NCBI RefSeq assembly: GCF_011602485.2
Contig: NZ_CP050022.2
Coordinates: 2,562,001-2,626,000 of the forward strand
Length of the DNA stretch: 64,000 bases
DNA from: Bradyrhizobium sp. 1(2017)
GTDB taxonomy: Bacteria; Pseudomonadota; Alphaproteobacteria; Rhizobiales; Xanthobacteraceae
Direction of reading: 5' to 3'
In this document: piece after piece, positions 18,083 to 26,468 of the stretch
How positions within the stretch are numbered: position 1 is the stretch's first letter
How the letters are laid out: each line of letters starts with the position of its first letter
The notes under the pieces: model-generated
What the model was told of the DNA's origin: nothing
Database searches by the model: none
Seen by the model: only the letters and a program-made list of their open reading frames with translations
Translations under genes and position numbers: made by a program

Positions 18083-19078
18083 ATGATTGAAATGCCGCCG
18101 CTGAAGTTCGTGCAAACGAACGGAATCCGCATGGGCTATTACGAAGCTGGCCCGACCACCGACATACCGCCAATGGTGCTATGTCACGGCTGGCCCGAGC
18201 TCGCTTTCTCCTGGCGTCACCAGATCAAGGCGCTGAGCGAGGCCGGCATCCGCGTGATCGCGCCCGACCAGCGCGGCTATGGCGCGACCGACCGGCCCGA
18301 ACCGGTCGAGGCCTACGACATCGAGCACCTGACCGGCGACCTCGTCGGGCTGCTCGATCATTTGAACATCGACAAGGCGATCTTCGTCGGTCACGACTGG
18401 GGTGGCTTCATTGTCTGGCAGATGCCGCTGCGGCACATCGAGCGGGTTGCGGGGGTAGTTGGCATCAATACGCCTCATACCAACCGTGCCTGGGCCGATC
18501 CGATCGAGCTCCTGCGCGCGCGCTTCGGCGACAAGATGTACATCGTGCAGTTCCAGGACCCGGCGCGTGAGCCCGACAGGATCTTTGGCAGTCGCGTCGA
18601 GCAAACCTTCGATGCGTTCATGCGCAAGCCGGTACCGCGCCCGCCCGACGCGCCGGCAGAGGAAGTGATTGCCGGCGTCGGCGCTTCGCCGCGGGTCAAT
18701 CTGGCGTTTCCGCAAATGATTGCTGCCTATGATGCGAAGCACGATCCGCGTACGCCCATCCTGTCGCCGGAAGAGAAGAAGGTGTTCGTCGACAATTTCA
18801 CCCGGACCGGCTTTACCGGCGGCATCAACTGGTACCGCAACATGTCGCGCAACTGGACGCGTGCCGAAGGGCTCGATCATACGGTCCGTGTACCGTCGCT
18901 GATGATCATGGCCGAGAACGACGCGGTGCTGCCGCCGTCCTCCGCCGACGGCATGGACAAGCTGATTCCCGATCTCGAGAAGTATCTGGTGAAGGACAGC
19001 GGCCATTGGACGCAGCAGGAGAAGCCGGAAGAGGTCAGCGCCAAGCTGATCGAATGGCGTAGAAGGCGGTTTGGCTGA
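18083..19078 (+). CDS. Epoxide hydrolase-type alpha/beta hydrolase
   Basis: 331 residues. The HGWPE oxyanion motif, DQRGYGATDRP and the nucleophile motif GHDWGG with aspartate 105 in place of serine mark an epoxide hydrolase or related haloalkane-dehalogenase-fold enzyme. The acid ENDAVLP and the histidine SGHWTQQEKPEEV complete the triad. It probably opens an epoxide or hydrolyses an ester via a covalent aspartyl intermediate, in the cytoplasm. The stop is followed by a small palindrome and then the CYP102 gene on the same strand. A P450 that can epoxidise unsaturated fatty acids next to an epoxide hydrolase is a sensible pairing. Confidence 0.85.
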   Translation: MIEMPPLKFVQTNGIRMGYYEAGPTTDIPPMVLCHGWPELAFSWRHQIKALSEAGIRVIAPDQRGYGATDRPEPVEAYDIEHLTGDLVGLLDHLNIDKAIFVGHDWGGFIVWQMPLRHIERVAGVVGINTPHTNRAWADPIELLRARFGDKMYIVQFQDPAREPDRIFGSRVEQTFDAFMRKPVPRPPDAPAEEVIAGVGASPRVNLAFPQMIAAYDAKHDPRTPILSPEEKKVFVDNFTRTGFTGGINWYRNMSRNWTRAEGLDHTVRVPSLMIMAENDAVLPPSSADGMDKLIPDLEKYLVKDSGHWTQQEKPEEVSAKLIEWRRRRFG

Positions 19079-19087
19079 CGACGCAGT

Positions 19088-19162
19088 CGTCATCCCGGGG
19101 CGATGCATAGCCCGGGATCTCGAGATTCCGGGTCTGGTCTTTCGGACCATCCCGGAATGACG
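19088..19162. repeat. Short palindromic repeat, family C copy 1
   Basis: 75 bases bounded by CGTCATCCCGGGGCGATGC and CCCGGAATGACG, with an internal CTCGAGATTCCGGGTC. It shares both ends and the centre with the element at 54526-54625. It sits between the epoxide-hydrolase gene and the CYP102 gene, where it may act as an RNA hairpin. Confidence 0.75.
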
Positions 19163-19185
19163 CAAGGCAGGGGGAAGCGCTCTTA

Positions 19186-22100
19186 ATGTCAACCAAGAAC
19201 CGACTGGACCCGATTCCGCATCCGCCGACCAAGCCGGTGGTCGGCAACATGCTGTCGCTGGATTCGGCTGCTCCCGTGCAGCACCTGACGCGGCTCGCCA
19301 AGGAGCTCGGTCCGATCTTCTGGCTCGACATGATGGGCTCGCCGATCGTCGTCGTCTCCGGCCACGATCTCGTCGACGAGCTCTCCGACGAGAAGCGGTT
19401 CGACAAGACCGTGCGCGGCGCGCTGCGGCGCGTGCGTGCGGTCGGCGGCGACGGCCTGTTCACGGCCGACACGAGGGAGCCGAACTGGAGCAAGGCGCAC
19501 AACATCCTGCTCCAGCCCTTTGGCAACCGCGCCATGCAGTCCTATCACCCGAGCATGGTCGATATCGCCGAGCAGCTCGTCCACAAATGGGAGCGGCTCA
19601 ACGCCGACGACGAGATCGACGTCGTCCACGACATGACGGCGCTGACGCTCGACACGATCGGCCTGTGCGGCTTCGAGTACCGCTTCAACTCGTTCTACCG
19701 GCGGGACTACCATCCCTTCGTCGAGTCGCTGGTGCGCTCGCTCGAAACCATCATGATGACGCGCGGCCTGCCGTTCGAGCAGATCTGGATGCAGAAGCGG
19801 CGCAAGACGCTCGCCGAAGATGTCGCCTTCATGAACAGGATGGTCGACGAGATCATCGCCGAGCGCCGCAAGAGCGCGGAAGGGATCGATGACAAGAAGG
19901 ACATGCTCGCTGCGATGATGACCGGCGTCGACCGTGCGACCGGCGAGCAGCTCGACGACGTCAATATCCGCTACCAGATCAACACCTTCCTGATCGCGGG
20001 TCACGAGACCACCAGCGGCCTGCTGTCCTACACGCTCTATGCGCTGCTCAAGCATCCTGACATTCTCAAGAAGGCCTATGACGAGGTCGACCGCGTCTTC
20101 GGTCCCGATGTCAACGCCAAGCCGACCTACCAGCAGGTGACGCAGCTCACCTACATCACGCAGATCCTGAAAGAAGCGCTGCGGCTGTGGCCGCCGGCGC
20201 CCGCCTACGGCATCTCGCCGCTGAATGACGAGACCATCGGCGGCGGCAAGTACAAGCTCAGGAAGGGCACGTTCACCACCATCCTCGTGACCGCGCTGCA
20301 TCGCGATCCCTCGGTCTGGGGGCCGAAGCCGGATGCCTTCGATCCCGAGAATTTCAGCAAGGAGGCGGAGGCCAAGCGGCCGATCAATGCCTGGAAGCCG
20401 TTCGGCAACGGCCAGCGCGCCTGCATCGGGCGCGGCTTCGCCATGCACGAGGCTGCGCTCGCGCTCGGCATGATCCTTCAGCGCTTCAAGCTGATCGATC
20501 ACCAGCGCTACCAGATGCACCTGAAGGAAACGCTGACGATGAAGCCGGAAGGCTTCAAGATCAAGGTGCGCCCGCGCGCCGATCGCGAGCGCGGTGCCTA
20601 TGGCGGACCGATTGCGGCTGCGGTGTCGGCGCCGAGGGCGCCGCGCCAGCCGACCGCGCGGCCGGGCCACAACACGCCGATGCTGGTGTTGTACGGCTCC
20701 AATCTCGGTACCGCCGAGGAGCTCGCGACCCGCATGGCCGATCTGGCCGAGATCAACGGCTTTGCCGTTCATCTCGGGCCGCTCGACGATTATGTCGGCA
20801 AGCTGCCGCAGGAGGGCGGCGTGCTCATCATCTGCGCCTCCTATAACGGCGCACCGCCCGACAATGCGACGCAGTTCGTCAAATGGCTCGACGACGACCG
20901 GTCGAAGGATGCCTTCGCTGGCGTGCGCTACGCCGTGTTCGGCTGCGGCAACAGCGACTGGGCCGCGACCTATCAATCGGTGCCGCGATTCATCGACGAG
21001 AAATTGTCGAAGCACGGAGCGCGGGCGGTCTATCCACGCGGCGAAGGCGACGCGCGCAGCGATCTCGACGGCCAGTTCCAGAAATGGTTCCCGGCGGCGG
21101 CCCAGGTTGCCACCAAGGAATTCGGCATCGACTGGAATTTCACCCGGACCGCGGAAGACGATCCGCTTTACGCGATCGAGCCGGTGGCGGTGACCGCCGT
21201 CAACACCATCGTGGCCCAGGGCGGCGCGGTGGCGATGAAGGTGCTGGTTAACGACGAGCTTCAGAACAAGAGTGGGACCAATCCCTCGGAGCGTTCGACA
21301 CGCCACATCGAGGTGCACCTGCCGTCCAACGTGTCTTATCGCGTCGGCGATCATTTGAGCGTCGTTCCGCGCAACGATCCGACGCTGGTGGATTCCGTTG
21401 CTCGCCGCTTCGGCTTCCTGCCCGCTGACCAGATCAGGCTTCAGGTCGCTGAGGGCCGCCGTGCACAATTGCCGGTCGGCGAGGCCGTATCGGTCGGCCG
21501 TCTGCTCAGCGAGTTCGTCGAACTGCAGCAGGTCGCGACACGCAAGCAGATCCAGGTCATGGCCGAGCATACCCGCTGCCCGGTCACCAAGCCGAAGCTG
21601 CTGGCTTTCGTGGGCGAGGAGGCTGAGCCGCTCGAGCGATATCGGAGCGAGATCCTGGCCAAACGCAAATCGGTGTTCGATCTCCTGCTCGAATATCCGG
21701 CCTGCGAACTGCCGTTCCACGCTTATCTCGAAATGCTCTCGCTGCTGGCGCCGCGTTATTACTCGATCTCGTCTTCCCCGTCGGTTGATTCGGCGCGCTG
21801 CAGCGTCACGGTCGGCGTGGTCGAAGGGCCTGCGGCTTCGGGTCGTGGCGTCTACAAGGGCATCTGCTCGAACTACCTCGCCAATCGCCGCGCGAGCGAT
21901 GCGATCTATGCGACCGTGCGCGAGACCAAGGCCGGCTTCCGGCTTCCCGATGATCCGTCCGTACCCATCATCATGATCGGCCCGGGGACGGGACTTGCTC
22001 CGTTCCGCGGCTTCCTTCAGGAGCGCGCCGCGCGCAAGGCCAAAGGTGCGGCTCTCGGTCCCGCCATGCTGTTCTTCGGCTGCCGCCATCCCGACCAGGA

Positions 22101-22422
22101 TTTTCTCTACGCGGACGAGCTCAAGGCGCTGGCGGCAAGCGGTATCGCCGAGCTGTTCACGGCCTTCTCGCGCGCGGACGGGCCGAAGACCTATGTGCAG
22201 CACGTGCTCGCCGCGCAGAAGGATAAGGTCTGGCCGCTGATCGAGCAGGGCGCGATCATCTATGTCTGCGGCGACGGCAGCAAGATGGAGCCCGACGTCA
22301 AGGCGGCGCTCGTCGCGATCCACCGCGAGAAGAGCGGCAGCGATGCCGCTGTCGGTGCACGCTGGATCGAGGAGATGGGCGCGAACAACCGATATGTGCT
22401 GGACGTCTGGGCGGGCGGGTGA
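19186..22422 (+). CDS. Self-sufficient cytochrome P450/NADPH-P450 reductase fusion (CYP102 family)
   Basis: 1078 residues, the length of P450 BM3. The haem domain has the I-helix AGHETTSG (Thr276), ExxR in EALRLWPPAPAYG and the haem-ligand loop FGNGQRACIGRG with Cys413. Phe92 matches the active-site phenylalanine of BM3 in GDGLFT. A linker near 480-495 leads to the FMN domain (LVLYGSNLGTAEE), then FAD and NADPH domains (RYYSISSSPS; GPGTGLAPFRGFLQER). The family hydroxylates medium and long fatty acids at subterminal positions using NADPH without partner proteins. A weak AAGCG stands before the ATG. It lies downstream of the epoxide-hydrolase gene. The native substrate is inferred from the family. 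Confidence 0.95.
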   Translation: MSTKNRLDPIPHPPTKPVVGNMLSLDSAAPVQHLTRLAKELGPIFWLDMMGSPIVVVSGHDLVDELSDEKRFDKTVRGALRRVRAVGGDGLFTADTREPNWSKAHNILLQPFGNRAMQSYHPSMVDIAEQLVHKWERLNADDEIDVVHDMTALTLDTIGLCGFEYRFNSFYRRDYHPFVESLVRSLETIMMTRGLPFEQIWMQKRRKTLAEDVAFMNRMVDEIIAERRKSAEGIDDKKDMLAAMMTGVDRATGEQLDDVNIRYQINTFLIAGHETTSGLLSYTLYALLKHPDILKKAYDEVDRVFGPDVNAKPTYQQVTQLTYITQILKEALRLWPPAPAYGISPLNDETIGGGKYKLRKGTFTTILVTALHRDPSVWGPKPDAFDPENFSKEAEAKRPINAWKPFGNGQRACIGRGFAMHEAALALGMILQRFKLIDHQRYQMHLKETLTMKPEGFKIKVRPRADRERGAYGGPIAAAVSAPRAPRQPTARPGHNTPMLVLYGSNLGTAEELATRMADLAEINGFAVHLGPLDDYVGKLPQEGGVLIICASYNGAPPDNATQFVKWLDDDRSKDAFAGVRYAVFGCGNSDWAATYQSVPRFIDEKLSKHGARAVYPRGEGDARSDLDGQFQKWFPAAAQVATKEFGIDWNFTRTAEDDPLYAIEPVAVTAVNTIVAQGGAVAMKVLVNDELQNKSGTNPSERSTRHIEVHLPSNVSYRVGDHLSVVPRNDPTLVDSVARRFGFLPADQIRLQVAEGRRAQLPVGEAVSVGRLLSEFVELQQVATRKQIQVMAEHTRCPVTKPKLLAFVGEEAEPLERYRSEILAKRKSVFDLLLEYPACELPFHAYLEMLSLLAPRYYSISSSPSVDSARCSVTVGVVEGPAASGRGVYKGICSNYLANRRASDAIYATVRETKAGFRLPDDPSVPIIMIGPGTGLAPFRGFLQERAARKAKGAALGPAMLFFGCRHPDQDFLYADELKALAASGIAELFTAFSRADGPKTYVQHVLAAQKDKVWPLIEQGAIIYVCGDGSKMEPDVKAALVAIHREKSGSDAAVGARWIEEMGANNRYVLDVWAGG

Positions 22423-22452
22423 CCGCCGGCCCAATCGTGCTAAACGTCAGGC

Positions 22453-23127
22453 ATGATTCCCTGGGAAAAACTCGACACCGCTAAGATCCCCGGCTCCGAC
22501 GAAGAGCTCCGCCTGATGCGGCGGGGCAAGGAGTTCTCGATCAAGCTCGGCACCAACGAGCTGATGAACAGCCGCCTGTCGGGCTCCGAGGCCGCGCTTG
22601 CGACGCTCGCGGCAAAGCAGATCGAGACGGTCGCAAAGCCGGTCGTCCTCATCGGCGGTCTCGGTATGGGCTTTACATTGCGCGCGGCGCTTGCCGTGCT
22701 TGGGCCTAAGGCGAAGATCGTTGTCTCCGAGCTGGTGCCGGCCGTGGTCACCTGGGCACGCGGCCCGATGGCTGAGGTTTTCGGCGACAGCCTCGATGAT
22801 GTCAGGGTGGACATCCGGGAGATTGACGTGGGCGAAGTCATCCGGGCGCAACGCTCGGCCTTCGACGCCGTTCTCCTTGACGTCGACAACGGGCCGGAGG
22901 GGCTGACCCGCAAGGGCAACGACGCGCTCTACAGCGCAAGCGGACTGCAGGCGGCGAAGACGACGTTGCGGCCGGGCGGTGTGCTTGCCGTCTGGTCGTC
23001 CGGATCAAATCCCGCCTTCACCAAACGTCTTGGTCGCGCAGGTTTCGACGTCAACGAGGTCAACGTCCGCGCCACCGGCAGAGGCGGCGGCGCACGCCAC
23101 GTGATCTGGATCGCAAGGAAGAGCTAG
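22453..23127 (+). CDS. Spermidine synthase-like SAM-dependent protein
   Basis: 224 residues with a Rossmann core typical of spermidine synthase-like methyltransferase-fold proteins: VLIGGLGMGFTLRAAL is the SAM-binding strand and loop, VVSELVPAVVTWAR the next acidic loop, and FDAVLLDVDNGPEG the third. It lacks the long N-terminal domain of true spermidine synthases, so a polyamine role is doubtful; methyl or aminopropyl transfer to another molecule is possible. It is 30 bases after the CYP102 stop and its end overlaps the next gene, on the opposite strand, by four bases. Confidence 0.75.
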   Translation: MIPWEKLDTAKIPGSDEELRLMRRGKEFSIKLGTNELMNSRLSGSEAALATLAAKQIETVAKPVVLIGGLGMGFTLRAALAVLGPKAKIVVSELVPAVVTWARGPMAEVFGDSLDDVRVDIREIDVGEVIRAQRSAFDAVLLDVDNGPEGLTRKGNDALYSASGLQAAKTTLRPGGVLAVWSSGSNPAFTKRLGRAGFDVNEVNVRATGRGGGARHVIWIARKS

Positions 23128-24038
23128 GCCGCCCGCGCCGCCGCCCCGTGCGCGTGCGTATCGATGGCGCCGATGATCTCCGGCCAGAACCGCATCGGCA
23201 GCGCGTGGCCCATGCCCTCGATCATCAGGAGCTTTGCCCCCGGAATTGACTCCGCCGTGTCCTTGCCGCCTTCGGGACGGACCAGGGGATCGACCGTGCC
23301 GTGAATGACCAGTGTCGGAATCTTCACGCTATGCAGCCGTTCCTTGCGGCTGCCGGACGCAAGCACGGCGCGGAGTTGCCGCCCGACACCCGCCGGATTG
23401 AGGCCGCGCGCGAACACCCGCTCTGCCCGGCCGACGTCCAGCGCTTCCTCCTCGGGAAAATGCCCGACGCGCAGCACCTTCCAGGTCTGGCCAAAGCGGA
23501 TCATGAATTCCTCTTTGCTGCGCGGCGGCGGCGCCATCAGCATCGCGGCCGCTTCGCGTGTCGGCGGCGGCACCCGCGGATTGCCCGTGGTCGACATGAT
23601 CGAGGTCAGCGAGCGCACGCGCTCGGGAAACGACAGCGTCACCTCCTGTGCGATCATGCCGCCCATGGAGGCGCCGACCAGATGCGCCGACTTGATGCCG
23701 AGCGCATCCATCAGCCCGGCCGTATCCTTGGCCATGTCGATCAGCTTGTAAGTCGCCGCGACGGGAATCCTGAGGAAGCGAAGCTTCAATAGCTCGAGCG
23801 GGCTCAGCCGCTTGCCTCCTGTGAGATGGCTCGACTTCCCGATGTCGCGATTGTCGAAGCGGATCACGCGAAAGCCGCGTGCGGCGAGCTGCTCGCAGAA
23901 CGCATCGTCCCAATGGATCATCTGCGCCCCGAGCCCCATGATCAGCAGCAGCGGCTCGGCATTGTCGTTGCCGAAGATCTCGTAGCAGATGTCGATGCCG
24001 TTGGCGCGGACGGTCTGAGGCGGCTGATGGACGGTCAC
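23124..24038 (-). CDS. Alpha/beta hydrolase (LVGASMGG type)
   Basis: About 304 residues. The nucleophile elbow is GASMGG, the strand motif is LLLIMGLGAQMIHWDD with DNRDIGKS, and a C-terminal TVDPLVRPEGG and GMGHALP supply the acid and histidine. This is the pattern of lactonase, esterase or polyketide-associated hydrolases; the substrate is unknown. No ATG is available near the N-terminus. The GTG at 24038 with GAGG upstream gives a normal start (VTVHQPPQTVRANGIDICYE). A GTG at 24077 or a TTG at 24161 are alternatives. It is divergent from phaE, so the two promoters share 24039-24202, and depolymerase-like activity on hydroxyacyl oligomers is a speculative link. Confidence 0.8.
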   Translation of the reverse strand: MTVHQPPQTVRANGIDICYEIFGNDNAEPLLLIMGLGAQMIHWDDAFCEQLAARGFRVIRFDNRDIGKSSHLTGGKRLSPLELLKLRFLRIPVAATYKLIDMAKDTAGLMDALGIKSAHLVGASMGGMIAQEVTLSFPERVRSLTSIMSTTGNPRVPPPTREAAAMLMAPPPRSKEEFMIRFGQTWKVLRVGHFPEEEALDVGRAERVFARGLNPAGVGRQLRAVLASGSRKERLHSVKIPTLVIHGTVDPLVRPEGGKDTAESIPGAKLLMIEGMGHALPMRFWPEIIGAIDTHAHGAAARAA

Positions 24039-24202
24039 GGTCGCGATCCCTCGCTGCTGATCAATGCTGTATTGCACGGTTTCCCGCGGCAAAGAAGCCT
24101 GTGTGTGCCACCGGGCCGCTTGCCGGTTGACCGGCCCCTCGCAACGGTGTGGTATGGCCAAAAAAGAAGGGCATCGAAGCTCTCGATATCAGGAGGACGC
24201 CG

Positions 24203-24586
24203 ATGACCGACAAGACCAATGACCCCGTCGCCATGTGGCAGAAGATGATGGGCGAGATGGAGAAGGGGTTCAACTCCTTCGCCAACCAGGCCATGTCGTC
24301 GCCCGAGTTTTCCCAGGCAATGAACCGCGCGGGCGGAGTTGCTGCAGGTGCTCAGAAGCAGCTGGGCGAGGTCATGGAGAAATACCTCGTCGCAATGAAC
24401 CTGCCGAGCCGGGAGCAGGTGACGGGTCTTGCGGAGCGTCTGCAGTCGATCGAAGCCCAGGTCGCCGAGATGAGGTCGATGCTCGGGAAGCTGGCGGCAA
24501 GTTCGGGCATCTCGCAGGACTCCGATGGGACGCCGCGTCCGCCACGGACGAAGCGTCCACCCTCCGAAGACGGAGAGCGGCCATGA
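24203..24586 (+). CDS. phaE: PHA synthase subunit PhaE-like protein
   Basis: 127 residues, shorter than the PhaE of Allochromatium but with the expected content. A helical body reads AMWQKMMGEMEKGFNSFANQ, then LPSREQVTGLAERLQSIEAQVAEM, the coiled-coil stretch common to PhaE proteins, and there is a basic and proline-rich tail. The protein is thought to activate and stabilise the class III synthase. A strong AGGAGG (24191-24196) precedes the ATG. Its stop overlaps the phaC start as ATGA, which strongly supports pairing. It could also be described as a short phasin-like protein, but the neighbour settles the call. Confidence 0.8.
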   Translation: MTDKTNDPVAMWQKMMGEMEKGFNSFANQAMSSPEFSQAMNRAGGVAAGAQKQLGEVMEKYLVAMNLPSREQVTGLAERLQSIEAQVAEMRSMLGKLAASSGISQDSDGTPRPPRTKRPPSEDGERP

Positions 24587-25665
24587 ACGCGCAAACGGGA
24601 CTTGATTTCGCATCTATCCCGGAGCGCATCCAGTCCGAGGTGCAGCGTGCCATCCAGCGCAGCATCAAGGGCGTCGAATATTTCTCGACCTCCGGCCCGA
24701 CGCTCGGCTCGACGCCAAAGGACGTGCTGCATTCGCGCGGCACGATGAGCCTCTATCACTACCGACCGATGTCGGACGAGATCTATCGCGTGCCGGTGCT
24801 GATCGTGATGGCGACGACCAATCGCGGCTACATCCTCGATCTCGTGCCCGGCCAGAGCTTCATCGAGTTCCTGCTCAGGCGTGGCTACGACGTCTACATG
24901 CTCGACTGGAGCGCGCCGCGGCCGGAGGAGAAGAGCCTGCGGATGGAGGACTACGTCCTCGACTTCATCCCGGATTGCATCCGCCGCGTGCAAGCCGATT
25001 CCGGCGAGCAGGACGTCTCCGTCATCGGCTATTGCTTCGGCGGCGTGTTGTCGCTGCTCTACGGCTCGATCCACAAGGACGGGCCGATGAAGAATCTGAT
25101 CTGCTTCACCACGCCGATCGATTTCCGCGAGATGAAGCTGTTCTCCAATTTCTCCGATCGCCGCTATTTCGACGTCGACCGCCTCGTCGACAGCGTCGGC
25201 AACGTGCCGCCGGAGATGATCCTGTCCTCGTTCGAGATGTTGCGCCCGGCTTCGCGCACGGTGAGCCAGATCCAGCTCTGGGAAAACATCTGGAACGATG
25301 AGTTCGTCAAGTCCTATCGCATGTTCGATCGTTGGGCGACCGACACGCTGCCGCTCGCGGGCGAATATTTTCGCACCATCACCAAGGACCTGATGTGGGA
25401 CAACAAGCTGTTCAACGACACCATGTCGGTCGGCGGCCGCGCCGCAAAACTCGAAAATATAAGGGTGCCGATGCTGCACGCGGTCGCCGAGCACGATCAC
25501 ATCGTGCCTTATGACGCCGCAAAGCACCTGATCACCAAGATCGGGTCCGAGGACAAGGAAGAGGTGATGCTGAAAGGCGGTCACGTCTCGCTGGTCGCCG
25601 GCGCCAACGCCGTGAAGCGGCTGTGGCCGAAACTGGATTCCTGGTTGGGAAAGAGATCGACATGA
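24583..25665 (+). CDS. phaC: Class III polyhydroxyalkanoate synthase catalytic subunit PhaC
   Basis: 360 residues, the class III length (class I enzymes are near 590). The lipase-like box is GYCFGG with nucleophile Cys151; Asp305 in AEHDHIVP and His334 in GGHVSL complete the triad, within three positions of those known for Allochromatium PhaC (149, 302, 331). It polymerises 3-hydroxyacyl-CoA into PHA at the granule surface together with PhaE. Starts inside the phaE stop (ATGA) and its own stop overlaps the next start. Rhizobia usually also have class I synthases elsewhere, so this may be an additional enzyme with its own chain-length preference. Confidence 0.93.
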   Translation: MNAQTGLDFASIPERIQSEVQRAIQRSIKGVEYFSTSGPTLGSTPKDVLHSRGTMSLYHYRPMSDEIYRVPVLIVMATTNRGYILDLVPGQSFIEFLLRRGYDVYMLDWSAPRPEEKSLRMEDYVLDFIPDCIRRVQADSGEQDVSVIGYCFGGVLSLLYGSIHKDGPMKNLICFTTPIDFREMKLFSNFSDRRYFDVDRLVDSVGNVPPEMILSSFEMLRPASRTVSQIQLWENIWNDEFVKSYRMFDRWATDTLPLAGEYFRTITKDLMWDNKLFNDTMSVGGRAAKLENIRVPMLHAVAEHDHIVPYDAAKHLITKIGSEDKEEVMLKGGHVSLVAGANAVKRLWPKLDSWLGKRST

Positions 25666-26255
25666 GTGAGCAGCGTTCCTATCCGCGTCACGTCAAGACC
25701 GACGCCGGCGATATCGAGATCCGCTTGATGTCGCCCGGCGACGAAGCCGCCGTGCTCGCCTTCGGCCAACGTCTTCCGTCCCATGATCTGTTGTTCCTGC
25801 CGCGCAATATCAGCCAGCCCAAGGTACTCTCCGCCTGGGTCAAGGAGATCGAGCGCGGCGCGATCACGAGCCTGCTCGCCGTGAAGGGCGGCGACGTCGT
25901 CGGCTGCGGCACGCTGGTGCGCGATCCGCATTCATGGTCACCTCATGTCGGTGAGATCCGCATGGTGGTCTCGTCCGATGTGCGCGGGCAGGGGGTCGGC
26001 AAGGCGCTCTCGCAGGAGACCTTCGCGCTTGCGCTCGGTGCGGGGCTGGAAAAGCTCTCGGTGCAGATGACGGTCGACCAGCAGGCGGCGATCGCCTTGT
26101 TCGAAGGCCTCGGCTTCAAGGCCGAGGCCTTGCTGCGCGACCATGTCAGGGACATCGACGGCAAGACCCACGACATCGTCGTGCTCGGGCACAACATCGC
26201 TCAGGTCCAGGCCCAGATGGAGGCCTATGGATTGCCAGGCGCGGTCCAGCATTAG
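25662..26255 (+). CDS. GNAT family N-acetyltransferase
   Basis: 197 residues with the acetyl-CoA-binding motif VRGQGVGKALSQ preceded by the strand EIRMVVSS, and the motif NxxAIALFEGLGF near residue 145 in the variant form QQAAIALFEGLGFKAE. The acceptor is unknown. The ATG overlaps the phaC stop as ATGA, so its synthesis is likely tied to PHA synthase production; this is the third gene of a coupled set. It might modify a small amine, a protein of the granule, or be a detoxification enzyme. The frame further upstream lies within phaC and is not used. Confidence 0.85.
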   Translation: MSEQRSYPRHVKTDAGDIEIRLMSPGDEAAVLAFGQRLPSHDLLFLPRNISQPKVLSAWVKEIERGAITSLLAVKGGDVVGCGTLVRDPHSWSPHVGEIRMVVSSDVRGQGVGKALSQETFALALGAGLEKLSVQMTVDQQAAIALFEGLGFKAEALLRDHVRDIDGKTHDIVVLGHNIAQVQAQMEAYGLPGAVQH

Positions 26256-26294
26256 GGCAAAGATCGGGCCGATGCGGGCCTAATCTGGTCCAAT

Positions 26295-26333
26295 CAGCCT
26301 TAAGAGGCATCATACCGCCTCGTGTTAAGGCTG
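26295..26333. repeat. Inverted repeat after the phaE-phaC-GNAT operon
   Basis: CAGCCTTAA (26295-26303) pairs with TTAAGGCTG (26325-26333), and GAGGC pairs with GCCTC inside, with a loop of about eight bases and a three-base bulge. No T-run follows, so it is not a classical terminator. It could be an RNA 3'-end structure for the upstream operon. Confidence 0.5.
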
Positions 26334-26356
26334 TTCACGATCTCGTGATGTCGCGG

Positions 26357-26400
26357 TGCAATACGAATATTGCATCGCACAATTTGCTATGTCATATAAG
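26357..26400 (+). promoter_or_regulatory. Phasin promoter with overlapping operator-like repeats
   Basis: A perfect inverted repeat TGCAATA-CGAA-TATTGCA (26357-26374) is followed by TGCATCGCACAA (26371-26382). The latter fits the TGCRNYGCASMA consensus that I remember for the PHA regulator PhaR in Bradyrhizobium; this is not verified here. TTGCAT (26370-26375) and CATATA (26393-26398), 17 apart, could be the -35 and -10. PhaR binding would block the promoter. The stretch is AT-rich compared with its surroundings. Confidence 0.5.
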
Positions 26401-26468
26401 CCGTGCCCCGGGCCATCGAGGACGGGGTGAGCCCATAGCTCAACCCAATGAGGATGGAGAGAACCCCA

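Noticed and set aside
15602..18115. An 837-codon minus-strand open frame across DUF6489, the hydrolase and the acyltransferase
   Set aside because: Antisense shadow of three well-supported plus-strand genes; low-complexity basic product without recognisable motifs.
19189..22434. A 1081-codon open frame on the minus strand opposite CYP102
   Set aside because: It mirrors the real P450-reductase gene in a GC-rich codon pattern; the product is rich in R, H and D, lacks any domain and has no ribosome site. The plus-strand protein matches CYP102 over its full length.
23124..24161. Alpha/beta hydrolase considered as an intracellular PHB depolymerase
   Set aside because: Its elbow is GASMGG, and I see no lipase-box or linker features that set PHB depolymerases apart; being opposite phaE is not enough.
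26295..26333. Hairpin after the GNAT gene considered as an intrinsic terminator
   Set aside because: The stem is good but no T-rich tail follows on either strand, so it is listed only as an inverted repeat.
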